Positions 57,056 through 62,556 of a stretch of DNA of 64,000 bases are shown here, one piece after another. A model generated the notes under the pieces. It saw only the letters and a program-made list of their open reading frames with translations. It searched no databases and was not told the origin of the DNA. Within the stretch, counting starts at the first letter, position 1. Every line of letters begins with the position of its first letter. This DNA comes from a virus, in the IMG/VR virus record IMGVR_UViG_3300028392_001993, positions 1 to 64,000 of that record, one strand, 5' to 3'. Position numbers and translations under genes: made by a program.

Positions 57056-57132
57056 GGCTCCGTAGTTCAGTCCGGCAGAACGTTGGTCTCCAAAACCAAA
57101 TGTCAGAGGTTCAAATCCTTTCGGGGTCGCCA
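57056..57132 (+). tRNA. tRNA-Trp (CCA)
   Basis: Acceptor GGCTCCG/CGGGGTC with two wobble pairs, loop CTCCAAA, T-loop TTCAAAT, discriminator G, encoded CCA. Confidence 0.92.
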
Positions 57133-57152
57133 ATGTTTATAAGTATGCTATC

Positions 57153-58187
57153 GTGCTAAAACTTAATTATTGTGAATTTTACATAACCAATGTATGCAAT
57201 TTGAACTGCTCGCGTTGCAATAGATTTAACAACTATGCGTTCTCCGGACATTATAAATGGAACGAGTATGCTGAGGTATACAAAAGTTGGTCAGAAAAAC
57301 TAGATGTTGGCAGAATTGGCATCTTGGGCGGTGAGCCTATGCTCAATCCCGAATTTGATGTATGGGTTGAAGAAATTGCTAAACTTTGGCCCAGGGCCTC
57401 CATATTGATTATAACCAATGGAACTCAATTTCACCGTTGGCCTATGTTGTATAAGTTGCTAGAAAAATATCAAGGCAGAGTCAGAATTGATATTAATCGC
57501 CATGATATAAATGCTGAGGCGGAAGTAGTTCGCAATGTTGAACAATTTTTTCCCGGAGATTACAAAAAGTTTTATGTCAATGACGGGTATTACACACAAG
57601 GCCCTGACCATGTTAAGCATTTTAATTTTGCAGATAACGGAATAAAATATGAGGTTTGGGAAGACCAAACATACAAACTTGCATGGAGAGATCACAATCA
57701 GATCTTTGTTAGATATGGTCTTGCAAATACATTTAGTAAGATACCAATAGAACGTTATGATGATCGAGTTAAATTAGTTTATTGGAGTGATCCAACCGCC
57801 GCTATATCTATTTGCGGTGGCAAAGAATCTCATCATTTTCTCAATGGTAAACTTTACAAATGTAATGTCTCTGCAATATTACCAAATTTTATCAAGCAAT
57901 TTGATGTTGCTATGACAGATCAACAAAAAGAGTTAATTGAATCTTATGAACCAGCAGAAATAACATGGAACAATGATAAATTAACAGAATTTGTTGAAGG
58001 GTTACGGCAGACTCGATGTATCGAGCAGTGTCGGTTATGTCCAGATGTGCTAGATGCAAAAGAGTTTCAAGCAGGTATTAAAAAGGTACATATAAAAAAA
58101 ATACAGAATTTGGAGAGTGAGAAGCATTGGCGACTTCAGGAGACTGTAAATCTTCCACCTTACGGTATACGGGGTTCGAATCCCTGA
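57153..58187 (+). CDS. Radical SAM protein whose 3' end runs into tRNA-Tyr (344 aa)
   Basis: GTG start after TATAAGTA. C-N-L-N-C-S-R-C (C-x3-C-x2-C) at about residues 14-21, I-L-G-G-E-P-M-L, and late C-R-L-C-P cluster-type Cys. Paralogue of the protein at 4024. The last ~25 codons are inside tRNA-Tyr in the sense direction, so the C-terminus (E-S-E-K-H-W-R-L-Q-E) is encoded by tRNA sequence; RNase P cutting would remove it from the message. Substrate unknown. Confidence 0.85.
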   Translation: MLKLNYCEFYITNVCNLNCSRCNRFNNYAFSGHYKWNEYAEVYKSWSEKLDVGRIGILGGEPMLNPEFDVWVEEIAKLWPRASILIITNGTQFHRWPMLYKLLEKYQGRVRIDINRHDINAEAEVVRNVEQFFPGDYKKFYVNDGYYTQGPDHVKHFNFADNGIKYEVWEDQTYKLAWRDHNQIFVRYGLANTFSKIPIERYDDRVKLVYWSDPTAAISICGGKESHHFLNGKLYKCNVSAILPNFIKQFDVAMTDQQKELIESYEPAEITWNNDKLTEFVEGLRQTRCIEQCRLCPDVLDAKEFQAGIKKVHIKKIQNLESEKHWRLQETVNLPPYGIRGSNP

Positions 58188-58197
58188 CTCTCCACCA
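58112..58197 (+). tRNA. tRNA-Tyr (GTA)
   Basis: Acceptor GGAGAGT/ACTCTCC, loop CTGTAAA, long variable arm, T-loop TTCGAAT, encoded CCA. Overlaps the end of the radical SAM gene in the same direction. Confidence 0.92.
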
Positions 58198-58205
58198 AAT
58201 AGTTG

Positions 58206-58234
58206 TTGACACAACCGCACGTTAACTATATAAT
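58206..58234 (+). promoter_or_regulatory. Perfect consensus promoter of tRNA-Ser
   Basis: TTGACA (58206-58211), 17 bases, TATAAT (58229-58234); +1 about two bases before the tRNA. Confidence 0.8.
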
Positions 58235-58242
58235 ACTATAAT

Positions 58243-58332
58243 GGAGACGTGGCCGAGTGGCCGATGGCACCGGATTACTAACCCGGCGAGGTAGCAATAC
58301 CTCCGTGAGTTCGAATCTCACCGTCTCCGCCA
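58243..58332 (+). tRNA. tRNA-Ser with ACT anticodon
   Basis: Class II: acceptor GGAGACG/CGTCTCC, discriminator G, long variable arm GAGGTA/TACCTC, encoded CCA. The loop reads TTACTAA, giving ACT, where bacteria use GCT for AGY codons; A31-C39 at the stem end is mispaired. Confidence 0.82.
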
Positions 58333-58337
58333 AAAAT

Positions 58338-58574
58338 ATGACACTGACATTAAACGATTTGAAAGCGAATGACCAGGCTGTGATAGCCAGCGTCACTAAC
58401 GAACGACTACAACAAATGGGCATTGTGCCCACTAGGGTTGTGACTGTATTGAGACGCAAGCCTGGTTGTCTTCACATACGTGTGGGTAGCACTGAGTGGG
58501 CCATACGTGATCAAGACGCTCGGTCAGTAAAAATTATTCCACGGGAGCCGCCGGGTGTGGCAGCAGACTGTTAA
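58338..58574 (+). CDS. FeoA-like domain protein (78 aa)
   Basis: Starts five bases after the tRNA-Ser CCA. L-N-D-L-K-A-N-D-Q-A-V-I-A-S-V, L-Q-Q-M-G-I-V-P-T-R-V-V-T-V-L and W-A-I-R-D-Q-D-A-R-S-V-K-I-I follow the FeoA SH3-like layout. FeoA assists the ferrous transporter FeoB. The last 12 codons lie in tRNA-Asn. Small FeoA-like domains also occur as regulators. Confidence 0.78.
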   Translation: MTLTLNDLKANDQAVIASVTNERLQQMGIVPTRVVTVLRRKPGCLHIRVGSTEWAIRDQDARSVKIIPREPPGVAADC

Positions 58575-58618
58575 TCTGTGCGAAAGCAAGCTAGGTTCGA
58601 GCCCTAGCCGTGGAGCCA
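58538..58618 (+). tRNA. tRNA-Asn (GTT)
   Basis: Acceptor TCCACGG/CCGTGGA, discriminator G, loop CTGTTAA, T-loop TTCGAGC, encoded CCA. The variable region is enlarged to ~11 nt with a GC-GAAA-GC mini-hairpin. Confidence 0.88.
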
Positions 58619-58633
58619 ATCATAAATAACTAT

Positions 58634-59239
58634 ATGTATAAATGTATAGAATGTGATAAATCGTTTAATAGTATTATGGCATTGACTGGACATAAACGAA
58701 TGCACGGTCAATCCAATGGTAAATCTAAAAAAATATTTTGCTCTTGTTTGATTACTCGCATAGCAATGCCATATCAATATTTGGCAGAGTATCAAGCAAA
58801 ATTGATTGGGTGTAAACAATGTAATAAACTGTTTAAACCAGATAGCAACAAAAAAACTTTTTGTTCTCAATCCTGTGCCGCAACATATAATAATACTGTT
58901 TACGTAAAACGCCTGAAAAAAGAAAAGCCACCAAAGATCATTCGAGAGAAAAAAGTTTACACAGAAACTGAGAAAAAATCTAAAAACGTTTCGGCAGTTC
59001 AAGCATATCGTGCTAGAAAATACAGTGCAACATTACCAGACACAGATCGCAAACTTATCAACAAGATTTACGAAATGTGCCCAAACGGATACGAAGTAGA
59101 TCATATTATTGCATTAAGCGAAGGTGGGCCTCATCATCAAGACAATTTGCAATACCTTCCTGCTATGGAAAATAGACGAAAGAATAGAACGCAAAATTAC
59201 AATAGAAGCCTTGCTATCAATTGGCAAGATATGTTATAA
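58634..59239 (+). CDS. HNH endonuclease with C2H2 finger and zinc ribbon (201 aa)
   Basis: N-terminal C2H2 zinc finger (Y-K-C-I-E-C-D-K-S-F, then L-T-G-H-K-R-M-H), a zinc ribbon (G-C-K-Q-C-N-K-L-F, F-C-S-Q-S-C-A-A) and a C-terminal HNH (Y-E-V-D-H-I-I-A-L-S-E-G-G-P-H-H-Q-D-N-L-Q-Y-L). ATG 58634 follows CATAAATA by five bases, as for the HNH at 46079. The finger probably adds DNA recognition. Homing-type endonuclease inserted next to tRNAs. Confidence 0.85.
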   Translation: MYKCIECDKSFNSIMALTGHKRMHGQSNGKSKKIFCSCLITRIAMPYQYLAEYQAKLIGCKQCNKLFKPDSNKKTFCSQSCAATYNNTVYVKRLKKEKPPKIIREKKVYTETEKKSKNVSAVQAYRARKYSATLPDTDRKLINKIYEMCPNGYEVDHIIALSEGGPHHQDNLQYLPAMENRRKNRTQNYNRSLAINWQDML

Positions 59240-59252
59240 TAAGAAAAAATTT

Positions 59253-59328
59253 GCCCTTATAGCTCAGTTGGTAGAGCAACGGTTTTGTAAACCGTAGGTC
59301 CCGTGTTCGAGTCATGGTGGGGGCACCA
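59253..59328 (+). tRNA. tRNA-Thr (TGT)
   Basis: Acceptor GCCCTTA/TGGGGGC with two wobble pairs, loop TTTGTAA, T-loop TTCGAGT, encoded CCA. TATAAT at 59235 overlapping the HNH stop may be its promoter. Confidence 0.9.
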
Positions 59329-59339
59329 AAGGAAATGTA

Positions 59340-59606
59340 ATGGCTAAACTACTGATAGTTACCTGGATCCCAGGCAAAGACGAATCTAAGAATCAAAAGT
59401 CAGAAACAGCAAGAAATATCAAACTAGGTATGATGTGTGTTAAGGGCAAAGTAAATCCTTTTGATTTTAAAGTAACAGACAAATTTACCACACAACGACG
59501 TTGGCGGGATCAAGAATCAGTAGACGAGTACATCAAATTTCTCTACGAATTAGAAACAAGATATGGTGGCCGGTTGGTCAAAATTCAAGTCAAAGATGTT
59601 GACTAA
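59340..59606 (+). CDS. Hypothetical protein (88 aa)
   Basis: Starts 11 bases after the tRNA-Thr CCA with AAGGAAA. MAKLLIVTWIPGKDESKNQK, then R-N-I-K-L-G-M-M-C-V-K-G-K-V, F-T-T-Q-R-R-W-R-D and a helical V-D-E-Y-I-K-F-L-Y-E-L-E. Family unknown. Confidence 0.55.
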   Translation: MAKLLIVTWIPGKDESKNQKSETARNIKLGMMCVKGKVNPFDFKVTDKFTTQRRWRDQESVDEYIKFLYELETRYGGRLVKIQVKDVD

Positions 59607-59627
59607 ACTGTGCAATCACAGTATAAT
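59599..59627 (+). promoter_or_regulatory. Sigma-70-like promoter of tRNA-Gly
   Basis: TTGACT (59599-59604), 17 bases, TATAAT (59622-59627); -35 overlaps the previous stop. Confidence 0.72.
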
Positions 59628-59635
59628 AAAAATAT

Positions 59636-59709
59636 GCGGAGTTGGCATATTGGTTGTGTCCCAGCCTTCCAAGCTGGTTAAACGAGTTCGATTCTCGTAC
59701 TCCGCTCCA
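59636..59709 (+). tRNA. tRNA-Gly (TCC)
   Basis: Acceptor GCGGAGT/ACTCCGC, loop CTTCCAA, T-loop TTCGATT, encoded CCA. Confidence 0.93.
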
Positions 59710-59719
59710 AAGGAACATT

Positions 59720-60079
59720 ATGGATTATTGGGGAAATCATCTTATATTAGATTGCAGTGGTTGTGATCCTGATCGAATCCGTGATCCTGTACTGTTAGAT
59801 CGCTGGATCAGAGCACTTGTGATTGACATAGACATGAAGGCACACGGCGAACCTATCATAACTTACAATGGCGAAGAGCCTTATCACTCAGGCTATACTG
59901 TGGTGCAAGTTATTACTACTTCCAGCATTGTGGCTCACTTTATTGACAACCCGGCTAGTTGTTATCTGGATGTGTTTAGTTGTAAACCATTTGACATAGA
60001 AAAAGTCAAGTCAAGTATGAGAATCACGTTCGGTGCTGAACGTATGCGACAGTATTATATCACGCGACAAGCGGATTAA
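59720..60079 (+). CDS. speD: S-adenosylmethionine decarboxylase-like protein (119 aa)
   Basis: ATG 59720 after AAAGGAAC, ten bases from the tRNA-Gly CCA. L-I-L-D-C-S-G-C, then G-Y-T-V-V-Q-V-I-T-T-S-S-I-V-A-H with the Ser that would become the pyruvoyl group, and L-D-V-F-S-C-K-P-F-D. These are the SpeD/AdoMetDC landmarks in the ~120-residue prokaryotic size. Makes decarboxylated SAM for spermidine synthesis; polyamines help pack phage DNA. Cleavage site Ser is inferred by alignment pattern. Confidence 0.82.
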   Translation: MDYWGNHLILDCSGCDPDRIRDPVLLDRWIRALVIDIDMKAHGEPIITYNGEEPYHSGYTVVQVITTSSIVAHFIDNPASCYLDVFSCKPFDIEKVKSSMRITFGAERMRQYYITRQAD

Positions 60080-60088
60080 GGAAAACAT

Positions 60089-60313
60089 ATGGACATGGAT
60101 CAAGCGGCTGTATTCTTAGCCGGCTCAATTTTGACAGCACTGGGCTTTATAGCCGTGGTGATTGGTCTTGTGGTGATTAATAATATCATTGCTCGATACT
60201 GGAAACCTGTTAGAATCTTTACCGAAGACAGTTGGCATGGTTTCAGCAGTTCAGCAAGATTTGCCGAGCCACAAGAAATTGAAAAAACACAAGAACCCAC
60301 ATTGAAGAAATAA
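60089..60313 (+). CDS. Small membrane protein (74 aa)
   Basis: One transmembrane segment at about residues 6-33 (V-F-L-A-G-S-I-L-T-A-L-G-F-I-A-V-V-I), then a cytoplasmic-type tail R-Y-W-K-P-V-R-I-F-T-E-D-S-W. AAGGAAA Shine-Dalgarno. Follows speD. Function unknown. Confidence 0.6.
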   Translation: MDMDQAAVFLAGSILTALGFIAVVIGLVVINNIIARYWKPVRIFTEDSWHGFSSSARFAEPQEIEKTQEPTLKK

Positions 60314-60314
60314 C

Positions 60315-60563
60315 ATGTGGAGTTATATCATAACTTTCTTTGCAGTATTTGCAACTGATTTGATTTACGTTTACTTTGTAAAGTCAATTCAAGACAATCG
60401 TCCACTCATGGCTGCATGGTGGTCGATGGCAGTGACATTCACAGCCAGTGTGGCAGTTATCAACTACACAGAAGATCACTGGGCCCTGATTCCAGCACTG
60501 GCGGGTGCCTACTGTGGCACATTGTTTGGCATGTGGATCAAAAGAAAAATCAACGGAGTATAG
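60315..60563 (+). CDS. Small membrane protein (82 aa)
   Basis: Three hydrophobic segments (I-I-T-F-F-A-V-F-A-T, A-A-W-W-S-M-A-V-T-F-T-A-S, L-I-P-A-L-A-G-A-Y-C-G-T) and a basic end (K-R-K-I-N-G-V). Its last codons overlap tRNA-Pro. Function unknown. Confidence 0.6.
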   Translation: MWSYIITFFAVFATDLIYVYFVKSIQDNRPLMAAWWSMAVTFTASVAVINYTEDHWALIPALAGAYCGTLFGMWIKRKINGV

Positions 60564-60630
60564 CACAGCCTGGTAGTGCGCCTGGTTTGGGACCAGGAGG
60601 TCGTAGGTTCGATCCCTGCTACTCCGACCA
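60554..60630 (+). tRNA. tRNA-Pro (TGG)
   Basis: Acceptor CGGAGTA/TACTCCG, loop TTTGGGA, T-loop TTCGATC, encoded CCA. Confidence 0.92.
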
Positions 60631-60634
60631 ATAG

Positions 60635-60712
60635 GCAACGGTGGCAGAGAGGCCCAATGCATGGGATTGCAAATCCCAAAAGCCGCTGGTTCGAATCCAG
60701 CCCGTTGCTCCA
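60635..60712 (+). tRNA. tRNA-Cys (GCA)
   Basis: Acceptor GCAACGG/CCGTTGC, loop TTGCAAA, T-arm GCTGG-TTCGAAT-CCAGC, discriminator T, encoded CCA. Confidence 0.92.
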
Positions 60713-60717
60713 AACCA

Positions 60718-60809
60718 GGAAGATGATGCAGTGGCGTTGGTGCCGCGACTGGCCTTGAAAACCAGGTTCTCAGAAATGGGATGGGGTTCGACTCCTCCGT
60801 CTTCCGCCA
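60718..60809 (+). tRNA. tRNA-Ser (TGA)
   Basis: Class II: acceptor GGAAGAT/GTCTTCC, discriminator G, loop CTTGAAA, variable arm TCTCA/TGGGA, T-loop TTCGACT, encoded CCA. Confidence 0.9.
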
Positions 60810-60814
60810 AATAT

Positions 60815-60888
60815 GCCTCGTTCGTCTAATGGTAGGGCCGCGTCTTTACACGGCGCAGACGGCAGTTCGATTCTGTCACGAGGTACCA
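60815..60888 (+). tRNA. tRNA-Val (TAC)
   Basis: Acceptor GCCTCGT/ACGAGGT (G1-U72), anticodon stem GCGTC/GGCGC around TTTACAC, T-loop TTCGATT, encoded CCA. Confidence 0.88.
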
Positions 60889-60889
60889 A

Positions 60890-61123
60890 TTATGCCTCTT
60901 TAGCTGATGTGGTCATAGCACCGGACTGAAAATCCGGGGAACCAGGGTCGGAACCTGGAGGAGGCACCACAAACGTAGTATCAAGTTGAAATTCTTTCTT
61001 GGGATTGATCAGCATGGCATTGAGTGTAAACTCGCGTGTGACTGTAGAATAGAATCGTTGTTGGTAAACACCTTGTGCCGCTTGGTACAAGGATAGCATA
61101 GCGTCATCAGCAGTTGTAATCAT
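60890..61123 (-). CDS. Small hypothetical protein antisense to tRNA-Phe (77 aa)
   Basis: ATG 61123 is five bases after an exact TATAAATA on the minus strand (an earlier in-frame ATG at 61129 overlaps the box itself). M-I-T-T-A-D-D-A-M-L-S-L-Y-Q-A-A-Q, then V-T-R-E-F-T-L-N-A-M-L-I-N-P-K-K. The last ~26 codons are the complement of tRNA-Phe, which gives a Pro/Ser-rich tail. Small gene made credible by the promoter; function unknown. Confidence 0.5.
   Translation of the reverse strand: MITTADDAMLSLYQAAQGVYQQRFYSTVTREFTLNAMLINPKKEFQLDTTFVVPPPGSDPGSPDFQSGAMTTSAKEA
60894..60969 (+). tRNA. tRNA-Phe (GAA)
   Basis: Acceptor GCCTCTT/AGGAGGC, loop CTGAAAA, encoded CCA. The T-loop is GTCGGAA rather than TTCGANN. 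The end of a minus-strand gene runs antisense through it. Confidence 0.9.
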
Positions 61124-61128
61124 AAGCA

Positions 61129-61136
61129 TATTTATA
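61129..61136 (-). promoter_or_regulatory. T4-late-type promoter element TATAAATA
   Basis: Exact TATAAATA on the minus strand; +1 would be the ATG at 61123. It abuts tRNA-Ile on the other strand. Confidence 0.55.
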
Positions 61137-61211
61137 GCCTCCGTAGCTCAGTGGTAGAGCACGATCTTGATAAGGTCGGGGTCGGTGGATCGTTCCCACC
61201 CGGCGGCACCA
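61137..61211 (+). tRNA. tRNA-Ile (GAT)
   Basis: Acceptor GCCTCCG/CGGCGGC with a T4-C69 mismatch, loop TTGATAA, T-arm GGTGG-ATCGTTC-CCACC, encoded CCA. T-loop positions 54 and 58 are A and T, swapped from the standard T and A. Confidence 0.88.
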
Positions 61212-61263
61212 ATTTTTTAAAAGGAGATCTGTCATGACAAGTGACAAGAGTGATAAGATTAGT

Positions 61264-61337
61264 GGGGGTGAAACTTTAAGGTGAAGTAACTGGCTTTTAA
61301 CCAGTAAAACTCGGATCGTTCCCGAGCACCCCTACCA
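61264..61337 (+). tRNA. tRNA-Lys (TTT)
   Basis: Acceptor GGGGGTG/CACCCCT (G1-U72), loop CTTTTAA, T-arm CTCGG-ATCGTTC-CCGAG with the same swapped T-loop, encoded CCA. Confidence 0.9.
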
Positions 61338-61377
61338 TATAAAAACACATTTGACAACCAGGGTGTTTTTATATGGT
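61334..61377 (+). repeat. 15-bp inverted repeat linking tRNA-Lys and tRNA-His
   Basis: ACCATATAAAAACAC (61334-61348) and GTGTTTTTATATGGT (61363-61377), perfect, 14-base loop. The left arm includes the Lys CCA and the right arm the first bases of tRNA-His. A likely processing hairpin; a similar ACCATA...TATATGGT stem follows tRNA-Glu. Confidence 0.8.
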
Positions 61378-61451
61378 GCGTGTCGTCAAGTGGTTAAGAC
61401 CTCGGATTGTGATTCCGATACACGTGGGTTCGAATCCCATCATGCACCCCA
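61375..61451 (+). tRNA. tRNA-His (GTG)
   Basis: Acceptor GTGCGTG/CATGCAC, extra 5' G (61375) opposite discriminator C, loop TTGTGAT, T-loop TTCGAAT, encoded CCA. Confidence 0.92.
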
Positions 61452-61460
61452 AGTTTTTGT

Positions 61461-61534
61461 TCGGGAATAGTGTAATGGTAACACTACAGACTTTGACTCT
61501 GTCATTCTAGGTTCGACCCCTAGTTCCCGTGCCA
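61461..61534 (+). tRNA. tRNA-Gln (TTG)
   Basis: Acceptor TCGGGAA/TTCCCGT with a weak first pair as usual for Gln, loop CTTTGAC, T-loop TTCGACC, discriminator G, encoded CCA. Confidence 0.9.
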
Positions 61535-61541
61535 GTATTCA

Positions 61542-61618
61542 GCCCCGATGACGGAATTGGTATACGTGTTGGTCTTAGAAGCCAAATTTTGCGAGTTCGA
61601 GTCTCGCTTGGGGCACCA
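61542..61618 (+). tRNA. tRNA-Leu (TAG) without long variable arm
   Basis: Acceptor GCCCCGA/TTGGGGC, loop CTTAGAA, T-arm GCGAG-TTCGAGT-CTCGC, Leu-like D-arm, encoded CCA. Between anticodon and T stems there are only five bases (ATTTT), although bacterial tRNA-Leu is normally class II. Confidence 0.85.
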
Positions 61619-61632
61619 TTAATAAAACTGTA

Positions 61633-62130
61633 ATGTCTACAGAGTTAAATAAAAGGCAAATGATGAAAAAACTAGACATTGACCAAGTGGCAGCGTTTAT
61701 CCGTGGCCAAACTCCCGAAACTCGAATCTATCTTGGTTGTGATAGTGAACGTGTGAAAGTTGACGGTAAATGGTATGCTGATTACATTCTTGCTATTGTA
61801 GTCCACATCAACGGCAACAACGGTTGCAAACTGTTTGGTGAAGTACAACGTGAACGCGACTGGGATCAACGGGCATCACGGCCAGCGTTGCGATTAATGA
61901 CCGAAGTTTACAAAGTAAGTGAATTATACTTGAAACTTGAAGAAGTGCTAGACGGTCGTGAGGTTGAAGTCCATCTTGATATTAACCCAGACGAGATGTA
62001 TGGCTCAAGTTGTGTGATCAGCCAAGCCGTTGGTTACATCAAAGGTGTATGCAATGTTATACCTTTTGTCAAGCCAGAAGCGTTTGCGGCTAGTTATGCC
62101 GCAGATAGATTCAAGAGTCTAGCGGCATAA
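61633..62130 (+). CDS. RNase H-like fold, DUF458/YkuK-type protein (165 aa)
   Basis: Begins 14 bases after the tRNA-Leu CCA. R-I-Y-L-G-C-D-S-E-R-V, W-Y-A-D-Y-I-L-A-I-V-V-H-I, an E-V-H-L-D-I-N-P strand and S-Q-A-V-G-Y-I-K-G follow the DUF458 pattern, an RNase H-like fold with acidic residues at the start of strands 1 and 4. Such proteins are common in large phages; nuclease activity is not established. Confidence 0.78.
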   Translation: MSTELNKRQMMKKLDIDQVAAFIRGQTPETRIYLGCDSERVKVDGKWYADYILAIVVHINGNNGCKLFGEVQRERDWDQRASRPALRLMTEVYKVSELYLKLEEVLDGREVEVHLDINPDEMYGSSCVISQAVGYIKGVCNVIPFVKPEAFAASYAADRFKSLAA

Positions 62131-62136
62131 GTTAAT

Positions 62137-62211
62137 GCAGGATTAATTCAGTGGTAGAATGTCTCGTTGCCAACGAGAATGTCATCGGTTCGAACCCGAT
62201 ATCCTGCTCCA
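62137..62211 (+). tRNA. tRNA-Gly (GCC)
   Basis: Acceptor GCAGGAT/ATCCTGC, loop TTGCCAA, T-loop TTCGAAC, encoded CCA. Confidence 0.93.
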
Positions 62212-62216
62212 AGTTT

Positions 62217-62397
62217 AAAGAAAGTGTGTTAGAAACAGATCGACTATCGGCCCAACTACTAGGGATCTAGTTAATCCAGCGCCGCTGAACGGGCGAGAGC
62301 CGCGGTAGACTGCTAGTCACAGTCGTGTCATGTTGCTGGAGGGAAGGGAGTGCAGTCTTGTATTCCGAACCCTTAAACATCAGGTAGTACTTTCTTT
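62217..62397 (+). ncRNA. Structured RNA segment between tRNA-Gly and tRNA-Thr
   Basis: ORF-free. Closed by AAAGAAAGT (62217-62225) with ACTTTCTTT (62389-62397); inside, AACTA/TAGTT near 62263 and AGACTGC (62307-62313) with GCAGTCT (62352-62358). Nested pairing of this kind suggests a folded RNA of ~180 nt, similar in style to the 47-48 kb region. No family recognised. Confidence 0.5.
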
Positions 62398-62404
62398 ATT
62401 TCAT

Positions 62405-62478
62405 GCTCCTATAGTATAAAGGTATTACACGGCATTGGTAATGCCGAAACGGAGGATCGTTACCCCCTAGGAGCACCA
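62405..62478 (+). tRNA. tRNA-Thr (GGT)
   Basis: Acceptor GCTCCTA/TAGGAGC, loop TTGGTAA, encoded CCA. T-arm GGAGG-ATCGTTA-CCCCC has one A-C mismatch and the swapped 54/58 bases. Confidence 0.87.
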
Positions 62479-62481
62479 GTT

Positions 62482-62556
62482 CGGCCTTTAGTTCAACGGA
62501 TAGAATACGTGGCTTCGAACCATGTGATGGGAGTTCGATTCTCTCAGGGTCGGCCA
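62482..62556 (+). tRNA. tRNA-Arg (TCG)
   Basis: Acceptor CGGCCTT/AGGGTCG with wobble pairs, loop CTTCGAA, T-loop TTCGATT, discriminator G, encoded CCA. Overlaps antisense the end of the radical SAM gene. Confidence 0.9.

Noticed and set aside
58226-58459. Minus-strand frame over tRNA-Ser and the FeoA-like gene
   Set aside because: Complement of a tRNA with a promoter on the other strand.
60384-60810. Minus-strand frames across the tRNA cluster with Arg/Pro/Ser-rich products
   Set aside because: They are complements of tRNA genes and have no ribosome site or promoter; typical antisense-tRNA artefacts.
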